A program made the position numbers and the translations under genes. From Firmicutes bacterium UBA3930 (GTDB taxonomy: Bacteria; Bacillota; Clostridia; Caldicoprobacterales; Caldicoprobacteraceae), in assembly GCA_002385885.1 (NCBI GenBank), contig DGEI01000019.1, positions 1 to 25,331 on the forward strand: a stretch of DNA of 25,331 nucleotides, in the 5' to 3' direction. Of the stretch, positions 6,727-15,425 are shown one piece after another. Positions within the stretch are counted from its first letter, which is position 1. Each line of letters begins with the position of its first letter. The notes under the pieces are model-generated. The model was given only the letters and a program-made list of their open reading frames with translations, was not told the origin of the DNA and did not search any database.

Positions 6727-7717
6727 CCTCTTTCACCCCCGAATACAGAAAACATGCTGCTTTATGACCCGGTTCTATTTCCACCAGCTTAGGGATAGCA
6801 GCTTTACATTCATCGGTTGCCCTATCGCACCTGGGATAGAACCTGCAGCCTTCAGGCGGGTTTATTAATGACGGCGGTGCTCCGGGAGCGCTCGTCTTGT
6901 AGCTCTTATCCCCTATTTTCGGAAGCGACCCTATCAGGTACTGTGTATACGGATGCAACGGGTTTCCGAATATTTCTTCAGTGCTTGCTTCCTCTATCAT
7001 CTTTCCTGCATACATTATCCCTATCCTGTCAGCTATGTTGGCATGTATACCCATATCATGAGTTACCATTATGATGGTGTTTTTCAGACTGCTCTGCACA
7101 TCCTTTAACAGCTGTATTACTCCCCGCTGCATTACAACATCAAGAGCAGTCGTAGGTTCGTCGGCTATAATAATCTTAGGCTGCAGCACGGTGGCAAGCG
7201 CCACAGTTACCCTTTGCCTCATACCGCCTGATAATTGATGGGGATACGAATCCAGTATCTGGACAGGTAATCCCAATGCCTGCAAGTGTCTTTCAACCGG
7301 TTTTATAAACTCTTCTTCTTTATTTCTTATTCTCCTGTGAGCTTTTATAAAATGTTCGAAGGAGTATCTGACTTTCTGTACAGGGTTTAAGACGCTCATG
7401 GAGCCCTGCGGGATGTATGATATATACTCCCAGCGGATTTCCCTCATCCTTTTATTATCCATAGCAAAAATATCAGCATACTCCGCATTCATTTTATATT
7501 TTACCTTTCCGTCCATCACATTAAGGGGAGGTTCTACCATCCCAAACAAAGTCTTTATAAGTGTAGTTTTTCCACAGCCCGATTCGCCTGCTATGCCGTA
7601 TATTTCATTCTCTCTAATTTCCAGGTCCACATCATCTACTGCCCGGACATACCGCTTTTCTCCTAAAACATCAATGATATAGTATGCTTTTAATCCTTCT
7701 GTATTTAATACCGACAA
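6719..7717 (-). CDS. ABC transporter ATP-binding protein, OppD/DppD class
   Basis: 332 residues. Motifs: Walker A GESGCGKTT (44-52), Q-loop IPQGSMSVLNP, signature LSGGM (162-166), Walker B IIIADE (182-187) and H220 in VTHD. The C-terminal oligo_HPY region has GCRFYPRC, DEC and AAC cysteines. The start is a TTG at 7717 with GGTGG nine bases upstream inside the tail of the preceding permease gene; only one base separates the two genes. With the overlapping partner ATPase it forms the motor of the transporter. Each ATPase has all catalytic motifs, so neither site is visibly degenerate. Confidence 0.92.
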   Translation of the reverse strand: MSVLNTEGLKAYYIIDVLGEKRYVRAVDDVDLEIRENEIYGIAGESGCGKTTLIKTLFGMVEPPLNVMDGKVKYKMNAEYADIFAMDNKRMREIRWEYISYIPQGSMSVLNPVQKVRYSFEHFIKAHRRIRNKEEEFIKPVERHLQALGLPVQILDSYPHQLSGGMRQRVTVALATVLQPKIIIADEPTTALDVVMQRGVIQLLKDVQSSLKNTIIMVTHDMGIHANIADRIGIMYAGKMIEEASTEEIFGNPLHPYTQYLIGSLPKIGDKSYKTSAPGAPPSLINPPEGCRFYPRCDRATDECKAAIPKLVEIEPGHKAACFLYSGVKEDE

Positions 7718-7718
7718 T

Positions 7719-8585
7719 TCACTTCACCACCTTTGCGGTTCCTATTCTCTGTATCCTTGTACGCGGGTCAAGATACTGGCTTACACTTACGGACAAAAGG
7801 TACAGTGATACAAAAAGCAATACCGATACAACCACGGGTGTTGCTATCCACCACCAGTATCCCAGCAGCATGGCCTGGTAACTTATGGCCCAGTGCATCA
7901 TTGTCCCAAGTGTAGGTATTGTCAGGTTGGAAAGGCCCAGTATTGCCATTGTGACCTCCATACCTACTGCCCAGAACATGTTGTTTATTGCCGTTGCGGA
8001 TACTATAGGAATAACAAAGGGCAGATATTCTTTGAATATCAGCTCATACACCTTTTGTCCTGAAAGCATGGCTGTGTTTGTGAATTCCCTTTCCCTAAGG
8101 CTCAATGTCTGCGACCGTATCAGCCTGGCATCCCATGCCCATCCAAATATGGCCAGAATCAGCCCAAGGACTATCATATTCAACCGTTCCTTAAGGATTG
8201 CACCCAGCAGTATCAATATGGGAAGTACCGGCAGAACGATAAAGCTGTCGTTTATTGACATCAGTGTCCTATCAGTCATGCCGCCCTTAAAACCCGCAAG
8301 TAGACCCACTGCTATTGCTATCAGCCTTGAAAAGAATGCTGCTATCACTGCCATTATAAGAGAATTTTTGATGGCAACTGTCATCTCCCAGAATACATCC
8401 TGCCCTTTCGAATTGGTTCCAAGTATATATTCAGCTGAGGGAGGCATATCCCTGGGCACTACATTCCAGATAGACATATCATACGGCGAAAAAAAGGACA
8501 GGATCGCTAAAATAATCAGAATACTCATAACTGTAAAAGCAAATGTAAACTTTCCATCCCTTAATAATTCTCTAAGTACTGCCAT
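7719..8585 (-). CDS. ABC transporter permease, OppC/DppC class
   Basis: 288 residues, six predicted membrane helices. The N-terminal helix is followed by the conserved extracytoplasmic ILGTNSKGQDVF segment, the hallmark of DppC-type permeases (LGTD-x-x-GRD-like). The BPD_transp_1 core contains the EAA-like coupling helix around SGQKVYELIFKEYLPF. GGAGG lies nine bases before the ATG and overlaps the end of the preceding permease gene, 15 bases away. It pairs with the other permease to form the channel. Substrate cannot be read from the sequence. Confidence 0.9.
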   Translation of the reverse strand: MAVLRELLRDGKFTFAFTVMSILIILAILSFFSPYDMSIWNVVPRDMPPSAEYILGTNSKGQDVFWEMTVAIKNSLIMAVIAAFFSRLIAIAVGLLAGFKGGMTDRTLMSINDSFIVLPVLPILILLGAILKERLNMIVLGLILAIFGWAWDARLIRSQTLSLREREFTNTAMLSGQKVYELIFKEYLPFVIPIVSATAINNMFWAVGMEVTMAILGLSNLTIPTLGTMMHWAISYQAMLLGYWWWIATPVVVSVLLFVSLYLLSVSVSQYLDPRTRIQRIGTAKVVK

Positions 8586-8600
8586 TTATAACAACCTCCA

Positions 8601-9608
8601 TTACCTGTATCTTATCCTTGGATCAAATAAAGGATATAATAGGTCTACAAGCAGTGCCCCAGTAGCGATTCCCAGAATTGAAAACATGGTTATTCCCATT
8701 ATCAGGTTGTAATCTCCCGCATTTATTGCAGTGTAGAGCAATCCTCCAATCCCAGGATAAGAAAACACCATTTCCGTTACCATAGCACCGCCGAATATCT
8801 GGCCTAATGATAATGCCAGCCCGGTTACCTGCGGAAGCATCGCGTTTTTTATAACATAGTTAAATGCAATTTTGGTGTCCCGCAGCCCGCCGGCCCTTGC
8901 GTACATGACATAGTCTTCACGTACTATGTTTGACATTACCAGCCTCATAGTCTGAAACCAACCGGCCATGCCGAGAAGTATCATTGACAGTGCCGGCAGT
9001 ATTGCATGCCTTAACAGATCGGCTATAACTTTCCAGCTGAATTGTATTTTTAATCCGATTGATGTACCTCCTGCTATAGGGAAGATAGGAATCACGTATC
9101 CAAATACCAGCAAAAGAATCAAAGCGAATATATAGTACGGTATTGGCCTTAACACCATCATAAATCTTTCTATCGCTGCAGACCATCTGCTGCTGCTGAA
9201 ATACCCTGCAATTCCTCCCAGTATGTTTCCAATAATCCATGACAGCAAGGTCGTTACCAGCATTAATCCAAGGGTCCAGGGAAGCGATATGCCAATAAGC
9301 TTAACAACCGGTGTTGGAAACTGGCTGAGTGACGGCCCAAAATCACCGATTATAAGCCTTCTCCAAAGGGAAATATATTGTGAAAAAACGGTGCCTTCCA
9401 GTCCATACATTTCCTTCATTGACTGCCTCAATTGTTCAATTGCCTCCGGGTCCATGTACGCGCCGCGCTGTGTTATTGTATTGATCATCTCCTGAACCGG
9501 ATCGACAGGGGTCAGCCTGGGCACAATAAAAACAACAGTTATACCAACGAAAATAACCAGAAAATATTGCAGCAGCCTTGGCAGCAAATATCTTTTTATA
9601 AATGACAA
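8601..9608 (-). CDS. ABC transporter permease, OppB/DppB class
   Basis: 335 residues from the chosen TTG start, six membrane helices. The N-terminal helix and the following RLTPVDPVQEM segment match the OppB/DppB pattern (L-x-P-G-D-P-like), and the EAA-like loop is at GGLRDTKIAFNYVIKNAMLP. The frame is open to an ATG at 9659, but that ATG sits inside a strong hairpin with no ribosome binding site. Six consecutive Gs six bases ahead of the TTG at 9608 and the normal family N-terminus (SFIKRYLLPRLLQYF) support 9608. It follows the binding-protein gene after about 90 bases containing the hairpin. Confidence 0.9.
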   Translation of the reverse strand: MSFIKRYLLPRLLQYFLVIFVGITVVFIVPRLTPVDPVQEMINTITQRGAYMDPEAIEQLRQSMKEMYGLEGTVFSQYISLWRRLIIGDFGPSLSQFPTPVVKLIGISLPWTLGLMLVTTLLSWIIGNILGGIAGYFSSSRWSAAIERFMMVLRPIPYYIFALILLLVFGYVIPIFPIAGGTSIGLKIQFSWKVIADLLRHAILPALSMILLGMAGWFQTMRLVMSNIVREDYVMYARAGGLRDTKIAFNYVIKNAMLPQVTGLALSLGQIFGGAMVTEMVFSYPGIGGLLYTAINAGDYNLIMGITMFSILGIATGALLVDLLYPLFDPRIRYR

Positions 9609-9629
9609 GTAAATCCCCCCTAATCGTTT

Positions 9630-9661
9630 AAATGCGCCCTCCCTTATAGAAGGGCGCATTT
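9630..9661 (-). repeat. Strong intercistronic hairpin between binding-protein and permease genes
   Basis: A perfect 11-bp stem (AAATGCGCCCT with AGGGCGCATTT) encloses a ten-base loop. On the coding strand it is not followed by a T-tract, so it is more likely a 3'-end stabiliser or partial terminator than a full stop. Such elements commonly raise the amount of solute-binding protein over membrane components. The ribosome binding site of the permease gene begins ten bases beyond it. Confidence 0.7.
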
Positions 9662-9695
9662 TAATTTACTTTATCTTTTATTTCTCCAACTGTTT

Positions 9696-11666
9696 TTAAT
9701 TCCCTGTCGGCTTCAAGAACGGAAGCATGTATTTGAGGTTCGGCCAGTGGTGATACGGCTGACAGTAGGGGTTTTCAGCACCCGGGAAATTGGTCCAGTA
9801 CTGTTCGTCAAATGAAACCATTCCGGGATAGCCGGATATCTGTATGGAAGGCATTTCTCGTACAGCTATCTTCAGTCCTTCAATACCGTTCTCGATAACT
9901 TTTGGATCGTCCCAATCCAGGCCTTCCAGTTCGTCTACAACTTTATCCATATCAGGATGGTGCCATCTTGAAACGTGTCCGACGTTGGGCTCTCCCGTTG
10001 GTTTATAGAATTTTGAATGCCACGATCTCAAAGTCCTGTACATGTCAGGATGCCCGCCCCACGGTTCAAGTGCCGGCCAGGTTCCGGTTGCATCGAAGTC
10101 ACCGTGCTGAGTAAGGGTAGCTGCGTTTTCAGTGGTTTCAACCTCTACTTCTATACCGAATTTCTTCCAGGCCTGCTGGACTGCAAACACGTGCCTGTAT
10201 CCAATGTTAGAGGGATTTGTTCCGGTGACCATATGGATTTTCCACGGTGATCCGTCGGGCAGCAGCCACTTTCCGCTGTTATCCCTCTTAAATCCATTTC
10301 TTTCTAAGAGTTTTTCGGCAACATCAGGAGCATATTTCCACCAGCCATAACCGAATATCTGCTTCAGCTCTTCCTCATCTTCGCTGGGTAATTCATAGCC
10401 CCTGCTCTTGATGTATTCTGTAAGCCTCTTAGTTGCCTCAGGATCATACGGCTTAAATTTCTGTCCGTCAACCTCTATGTCGAGTTCGAAGCTTCTGAGC
10501 CATTCTTCCATGGGCTTATAGTACCATTCAAGATATACGGGAGTCGGCGGTACAGCCAGGCAGCCCATAGTCGCCATTCCGTCAAAAGAAGTACCTAATT
10601 CTTCGACAATGTCAATTGCCAGTGTAAGGGCCCACCGTACATCCTTGTTATTATAGGGTTCTATATCAGCGTTTAATGAGATACCGGTTATACACGGGTC
10701 AACGTTAACGAAATAGGGATATTCTTTTCTGTAAGCCCTTGAAGTATCACTCTTCTCAAGAATGGCTTTCAAGGTTTCGGATGTAACCTCTATCAGGTCA
10801 ATCTCGTGCTGTGCCTGGGCAAGGACCTTTTTCTCCGGATTACCGTAGTAGTAGAACACTACTTCTTTCGGTACCGGCTCACCGTACAAGGCACCGGTGG
10901 GAGTTTTTTGCCAGTCTTCCCTCTTCGTCCAACGTGTCCAGTATCCGCCCGGATCATAGTCCTTCAATACATAGGGGCCGGAACTGATAGGCGGATTGAA
11001 CTCAAATGATACAGGATCGTCCACCTCTTCAAATATATGCTTCGGGAATGGCCTGAAACCTCCCCATCTGTCTACAAAGAATGTATGGAACCTGGAGTTT
11101 CCTTCTTTGAATTCAAATACCACTGTATACTTATCCTCAGCATATACCTTGTCAACATAGGTATTGAATTCAGTATGGTAACTCATACCTTCAGTTGCCT
11201 TGACAAGTTCAACGTCAAACACTATGTCGTCGGCAGTAAATTCCACACCGTCGCTCCAGTACATACCCTGCCTGAGCTTGACTACCATTTTGGTGAAGTC
11301 TTCATTGTACTCCGGCCCCTCTGCTGCCAGCGCATTTATGACTTCACCGGTTACATACTCAACTATCCACAGAGGTTCCAGCATCAGCTGCTGTACTCCC
11401 CTGTCCGGAGTCCGCCAGGTTTGGGCCCATACGTTGAAGTTTTCAGGAGTGGTAACCCTTCCACCTAAAACGTCAACAATAAACGTTTCACTCCGGCTGA
11501 CATCTCCGGTTTCCGCCGGCTTCCCGCCGGGTTCTTCTGCCGGTTTTTCACCCGGTTCCTGTGAAGGCTCTTTGCCTGTTTCCTGTTGGCCTCCACAACC
11601 TGCGAGGGTGAAACCAAACAATGCAATTACGCAAAGCAAAGCAATAATGGTCCTTAACTTCAACAC
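9696..11666 (-). CDS. Extracellular solute-binding lipoprotein, SBP_bac_5 (family 5), probable oligosaccharide binder
   Basis: 656 residues. A type II signal peptide ends in the lipobox L-A-G-C with lipidated Cys24, followed by a P/E/K/G-rich linker (about 25-58) that tethers the protein to the membrane. The rest is a long cluster-C fold typical of Opp/Dpp-class binding proteins, rich in Trp and Tyr. It is longer than most peptide binders (about 500-550). Thermotoga family-5 proteins that bind beta-glucan or xylan oligosaccharides are known and have a similar genomic setting beside GH3 enzymes, so sugar binding is favoured here (inference). The start is GTG at 11666 or the adjacent TTG at 11663; GGAGGG is better spaced for the TTG. 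There are 86 bases and no terminator between it and the GH3 gene. Confidence 0.9.
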   Translation of the reverse strand: MLKLRTIIALLCVIALFGFTLAGCGGQQETGKEPSQEPGEKPAEEPGGKPAETGDVSRSETFIVDVLGGRVTTPENFNVWAQTWRTPDRGVQQLMLEPLWIVEYVTGEVINALAAEGPEYNEDFTKMVVKLRQGMYWSDGVEFTADDIVFDVELVKATEGMSYHTEFNTYVDKVYAEDKYTVVFEFKEGNSRFHTFFVDRWGGFRPFPKHIFEEVDDPVSFEFNPPISSGPYVLKDYDPGGYWTRWTKREDWQKTPTGALYGEPVPKEVVFYYYGNPEKKVLAQAQHEIDLIEVTSETLKAILEKSDTSRAYRKEYPYFVNVDPCITGISLNADIEPYNNKDVRWALTLAIDIVEELGTSFDGMATMGCLAVPPTPVYLEWYYKPMEEWLRSFELDIEVDGQKFKPYDPEATKRLTEYIKSRGYELPSEDEEELKQIFGYGWWKYAPDVAEKLLERNGFKRDNSGKWLLPDGSPWKIHMVTGTNPSNIGYRHVFAVQQAWKKFGIEVEVETTENAATLTQHGDFDATGTWPALEPWGGHPDMYRTLRSWHSKFYKPTGEPNVGHVSRWHHPDMDKVVDELEGLDWDDPKVIENGIEGLKIAVREMPSIQISGYPGMVSFDEQYWTNFPGAENPYCQPYHHWPNLKYMLPFLKPTGN

Positions 11667-11752
11667 TATCCCTCCATTTCTTTTTTTAATCCACGTTCAG
11701 GTTAATATCCGGTTATTGATAAGATCCTTTTTTAATCACCCCCCGTTTTGTA

Positions 11753-13822
11753 CTAAGCAAGGGTAATTTTACCCTGCAGTAAATCATCATTATCGCTGCT
11801 GGTGCCGATGTATACTTCATAATCCATCTTTTCCAGTTCCCAGCTGTTTGTTTCGGGATTGTACCAGCACAGCTTTTCCAACGGGCAAGAGATGCTTACC
11901 TCTTTGCTTTCACCTGCTTTGAGTTCAACTCTCTTAAACCCGCGCAGCAGCTTAACCGGCCGATCCACCTTGGAATTCTTAAAGCCGATGTACATCTGGA
12001 CCACTTCAGCGCCGTCCCTGCCGCCGGTATTAGTGACCGTGCATTTGGCGGTGACCTTCTCATCATCGGCACTGAATCCGGCATTGTCTAATCTGAAAGT
12101 GGTGTAGGACAAGCCAAATCCATATGGGAACAAGGGCTTTACTCCCTCTTTTTCCAGTTTTGCGTAGCCGTGATAGTATTCATAAAACTGTTCGGTGGTA
12201 TCCCAGTTTACCCGGGGTAAATCGGTTTCCCGGTAAGGTACCACAAAGGGCAGTTTGCCGCTTGGATTTACATCTCCGAATATGATCTTTGCTATGGCAG
12301 TGCCGCCTTCCATGCCGGGATAATATGCCATCAGGATGGCATTTACATAATCCTTCCAATCGGTCATCATTATCATGTTTCCGCCGATTAATACCGCAGC
12401 GGAGTTTTTATTCTCAGGGCCTACGGCTTTAATAAGTTCAATTTCATCCTTATGAAGTCCCAGGGAATCCTTGCGGTCCCCTCCTATAGCGCCGGTATAG
12501 CTGTCAATTTCGTCTTCGGATATATACTCGCCTTCATCGCCGTGATCATAACCTACAACGAATACTACAGCATCGGCTTCCCGGGCCAGTTTCTTTGCAT
12601 GTTCGATGTCTTCACCTTTATTGAATACTACCTCAGCCCCGGGTAAAGCTTTTGAAATACCCTGCAGCGCCGTTACAATGTATTTCGGGTATACATGGCT
12701 GGATCCGAAATCGCCGGTGACTTCTTCGTTGGCCAGTCTGCCAAGCACGGCTATACGGGTTATCTTCTCCCTCTCGAAGGGCAGTACATTTTCTTTGTTC
12801 TGCACCAGGGTTATGCCTTTTTCCGCTGCTTCAAGAGCTAAAGCAATGTGCTCGTCGCAGCCGATAACCGATTCGCCGTATTCCTTATCGTCAGCCTCGG
12901 CAAATGCCAGCAAGGTACGGACAATTCGCAGCGCCGCATCATCTATCCTTTCCTCGGGAACCAAACCGTCTTTGACCGCTTTTACAAGCTTTTCTCCAAA
13001 ATGCAGGGTACAGCACATCTCAACATCCATGCCCCCGTTAGCTGCCTCAACGGTGTCCCTTATACCCCATACAAAATCGCTTATTACAAAGCCGTCAAAA
13101 TCCCATTCTTCCTTCAGGACCTTGTTAAGCAGATAATCGCTGTGCCCGCAGTAGACGCCTTTGTACAGGTTGTATGCGCTCATTACACTGGCTGCTCCGG
13201 CATCTATACAGTCTTTGAAATGGGGCAGGTATACTTCCCGTTCGGTCCGTTTATCGCATTCCACGTTTACCTTGAAACGGGATATTTCCATGGAGTTAAA
13301 CGCGTAATGCTTTATACAGGCAACTACGTTTTCGCTTTGTACACCCCTGACCAGGGCCGAACCCATCTGGCCAAGGTGGAAGGACTCTTCCCCGTATGTC
13401 TCCTGGCTGCGTCCCCATCCCGGGTTATAGGGCAGGTTGATACATACTCCCCCATAGTAATTACCACCAAAAGCACGTATCTCTTTACCGATTGCCCGGC
13501 CTATCCGTTCCTCCAGCTCAACATCAAATGCGGCGCCTCTCAGCATTGATACAGGAAAACATGTGCTCTTTCCAGTACCGCATACCACGCCTCGGGGCCC
13601 GTCGCAAAACAGCAGGGGCGGTATTCCTTTTTCTTCAATGCCGCCTGCACGATAGGGTATGTAATTGTAGTGGCGTTCCGGGCTTTCCTTCATGTCTTTA
13701 ATCATTTGTTCAAGGGACATGATGCCGCTCATCAGGCTTACTTTTTCCTCAAGAGTAAGACCGTCCACAATTTTTTTAGCCTTTTCGGTATAGCCCAGCC
13801 TATACTCTTTCGTGCACTTCAT
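11753..13822 (-). CDS. Glycoside hydrolase family 3 (beta-glucosidase / beta-xylosidase type), cytoplasmic
   Basis: 689 residues without a signal peptide. The N-terminal GH3 barrel has the substrate-contacting D-G-P-R-G (74-78) and K-H (171-172) motifs and the nucleophile Asp249 in G-F-V-I-S-D-F-V-W. The GH3_C alpha/beta-sandwich follows; its acidic loop G-D-E-G-E-Y (428-433) before G-G-D-R-K-D-S-L is where the acid/base residue should lie, though it cannot be assigned by eye. A C-terminal fibronectin-III-like domain is recognised by V-V-Q-M-Y-I-G and L-R-G-F-K-R-V-E-L. No PA14 insert. GH3 enzymes of this layout cleave non-reducing beta-glucosyl or related residues from oligosaccharides; exact specificity is not predictable. 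AAAGGAGAG precedes the ATG. Downstream transport genes presumably deliver its substrate. Confidence 0.93.
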   Translation of the reverse strand: MKCTKEYRLGYTEKAKKIVDGLTLEEKVSLMSGIMSLEQMIKDMKESPERHYNYIPYRAGGIEEKGIPPLLFCDGPRGVVCGTGKSTCFPVSMLRGAAFDVELEERIGRAIGKEIRAFGGNYYGGVCINLPYNPGWGRSQETYGEESFHLGQMGSALVRGVQSENVVACIKHYAFNSMEISRFKVNVECDKRTEREVYLPHFKDCIDAGAASVMSAYNLYKGVYCGHSDYLLNKVLKEEWDFDGFVISDFVWGIRDTVEAANGGMDVEMCCTLHFGEKLVKAVKDGLVPEERIDDAALRIVRTLLAFAEADDKEYGESVIGCDEHIALALEAAEKGITLVQNKENVLPFEREKITRIAVLGRLANEEVTGDFGSSHVYPKYIVTALQGISKALPGAEVVFNKGEDIEHAKKLAREADAVVFVVGYDHGDEGEYISEDEIDSYTGAIGGDRKDSLGLHKDEIELIKAVGPENKNSAAVLIGGNMIMMTDWKDYVNAILMAYYPGMEGGTAIAKIIFGDVNPSGKLPFVVPYRETDLPRVNWDTTEQFYEYYHGYAKLEKEGVKPLFPYGFGLSYTTFRLDNAGFSADDEKVTAKCTVTNTGGRDGAEVVQMYIGFKNSKVDRPVKLLRGFKRVELKAGESKEVSISCPLEKLCWYNPETNSWELEKMDYEVYIGTSSDNDDLLQGKITLA

Positions 13823-13853
13823 ATATGCAACTCTCCTTTCACTTGTTTTTATG

Positions 13854-13873
13854 TTTTAATGGATCCATTAAAA
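13854..13873. promoter_or_regulatory. Perfect 20-bp palindrome upstream of the GH3 gene, candidate operator
   Basis: TTTTAATGGATCCATTAAAA is a perfect dyad with no spacer, 32-51 bases ahead of the GH3 start codon and about 47 bases after the stop of the AraC gene. No clear -35/-10 pair is visible around it. Symmetry suggests a dimeric repressor or activator site; AraC-type proteins more often bind direct repeats. Confidence 0.5.
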
Positions 13874-13919
13874 TTCATTTCGCTTTAAGCAAGCCGGCCG
13901 GAGCACAAAACAGATACCG

Positions 13920-14849
13920 CTAATTCGCATTGTAAAAATATTTTTTTAACAGGGCCTCCGCCTCCCATCGATTGAAGCTCAAATAACCCTGCACTTTTGG
14001 ATCGCCCTGTACTCTGCCTCCTCTTTGCCGGTATTCATTTGGTGTAACATCCGTTTCTTTCTTAAACATCCGGTAAAATGTAGCTTCGTAATTGAATCCG
14101 CATTCCTGGGAGATGAACGAAACTGATTTGTCTGACTGCTTTAACATGATTTTTGCTTTTTGTATGCGTATTGAATTGATCAGATCTGATATTGTAAATC
14201 CTGTGATGGATTTGAGAAAACGATACAGGGTTTTTTCACTCATTCCCACATATCTGCACAGTTCCTGTTTAATATTTTCATTCTTTAAATTCTGTTCAAC
14301 AAACTGGATTGCCCGCAAAAACATTTCGCTGTCATTTTCAAAAGCAGCTCTGTCAGGATACTGGTATATATCATAATGGCTGTATTCAACCAAATCAGCC
14401 AGCAGCATATATAAAAGTGAATTGATACGCAATATGTCGGCAGGATTTCTCGGATTTCTTCTCATTCCGAGCTCTACAGCGGTATGCACAAAAACAGAAA
14501 ATTGAGTTTTTGGGCGCATTGTTTTGCTGGCGCTGTTTAGATAGAAGTAATATACCTGGTTTTTATTCAGTACCTGCTCCAGCAGCTGGGGCGGAAACTG
14601 TACGAATAAGCACAGATTATCAATAATATTTCTGTAACCATGAATAATTTTGCTGTTAACTAAAACAATGTCCCCCTCACGGATCACATACCGCTGCAAT
14701 CCGTAGTTCAATGTAAGTGAACCTTTTAAAACCACAACTAATTCGTAGTCATAATGCCAGTGAAGATCTGAGTGATCAATTGATACTACAAAAATTTTGG
14801 CAGGATAATCCTTATGATGTTCAATGTTTTCAAATATTGAATACTGCAT
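13920..14849 (-). CDS. AraC-family transcriptional regulator with N-terminal cupin sensor
   Basis: 309 residues from the preferred ATG. The N-terminal cupin-like AraC-binding domain (about 1-150) includes H-W-H-Y-D-Y-E (30-36) and R-E-G-D-I-V-L-V-N-S, the usual sugar-sensing double-stranded beta-helix signature. The C-terminal HTH_18 domain has two helix-turn-helix units, the second with ISQECGFNYEATFYRMFKKE and P-N-E-Y-R, the classic AraC ending. The frame is open to a TTG at 14888, but GGGGG with five bases spacing favours the ATG at 14849. Position immediately upstream of the GH3 and transporter genes on the same strand suggests that it controls that operon, probably as an inducer-dependent activator (inference). 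Confidence 0.9.
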   Translation of the reverse strand: MQYSIFENIEHHKDYPAKIFVVSIDHSDLHWHYDYELVVVLKGSLTLNYGLQRYVIREGDIVLVNSKIIHGYRNIIDNLCLFVQFPPQLLEQVLNKNQVYYFYLNSASKTMRPKTQFSVFVHTAVELGMRRNPRNPADILRINSLLYMLLADLVEYSHYDIYQYPDRAAFENDSEMFLRAIQFVEQNLKNENIKQELCRYVGMSEKTLYRFLKSITGFTISDLINSIRIQKAKIMLKQSDKSVSFISQECGFNYEATFYRMFKKETDVTPNEYRQRGGRVQGDPKVQGYLSFNRWEAEALLKKYFYNAN

Positions 14850-15425
14850 TTTTGCCCCCAGCTTTGCATTCTGCATATTTGCATGCAATGCTTGCCAGAC
14901 TAATAGATGCAGTTCTCGTGGAAATAAATGTTGCAGATTGCATTTATTTGAAGAGTATAAGAATACTGATAAAAATGCTGTTTTTTATAGACAGGATCCT
15001 TATTATGACAGATACGAACAAACATATTATGATAATGCTTTTTATCAATGTATAACTGTCTGCAATAATTGTATTATAAGTTTTTGTATAATGATATGTC
15101 TGATATGCATTAATTACTGCAGATGTGCTGCTAATATTGTTTTACTCTCAATAACAAATTATACCATATAGGATGTGAATATGCTAGCGTAACAGATAAA
15201 ATGTTATAGCATTTTCAGACAACCATTTATGTCATATTTCATCATTTAGCTGTCCATATAGAGTAAGTCCTGTTTTTGACGTGGTTATTTCAACTGTTCT
15301 TTCTGTAATATTTGCTTAAAAATCTTCTATTTTTGATCATTTTGGTGGTAGAATATGCTTAATAATATGAATCATTCTCTGTTTAAGTATTATAGCATAA
15401 AAGTAAAAAAAGGGGTAGATGTATT
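14850..15425. other. 576-bp AT-rich intergenic region between divergent genes
   Basis: No supportable gene. Open frames here are short, cysteine-rich in translation, and lack ribosome binding sites. A 9-bp inverted repeat (AAATAAATG at 14922-14930 and CATTTATTT at 14941-14949) lies 73-100 bases upstream of the AraC gene and could be a regulator site. A small palindrome TTGCATGCAA is at 14879-14888. Near the right end is a possible promoter for the prenyltransferase gene, described separately. Confidence 0.5.
15346..15354 (+). promoter_or_regulatory. Possible extended -10 promoter of the prenyltransferase gene
   Basis: TGGTAGAAT fits the extended -10 pattern TGnTATAAT with one mismatch; there is no good -35. 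It would give a leader of about 65 bases. Weak evidence. Confidence 0.3.

Noticed and set aside
13875..13888. Possible CcpA catabolite-response site beside the palindrome
   Set aside because: Mismatches at several conserved positions of the consensus on either strand; kept only as a remark.
14824..15171. Cysteine- and tyrosine-rich plus-strand reading frame of 115 codons upstream of the prenyltransferase
   Set aside because: No ribosome binding site, overlaps the AraC gene antisense, AT-rich random-looking composition and no recognisable domain.
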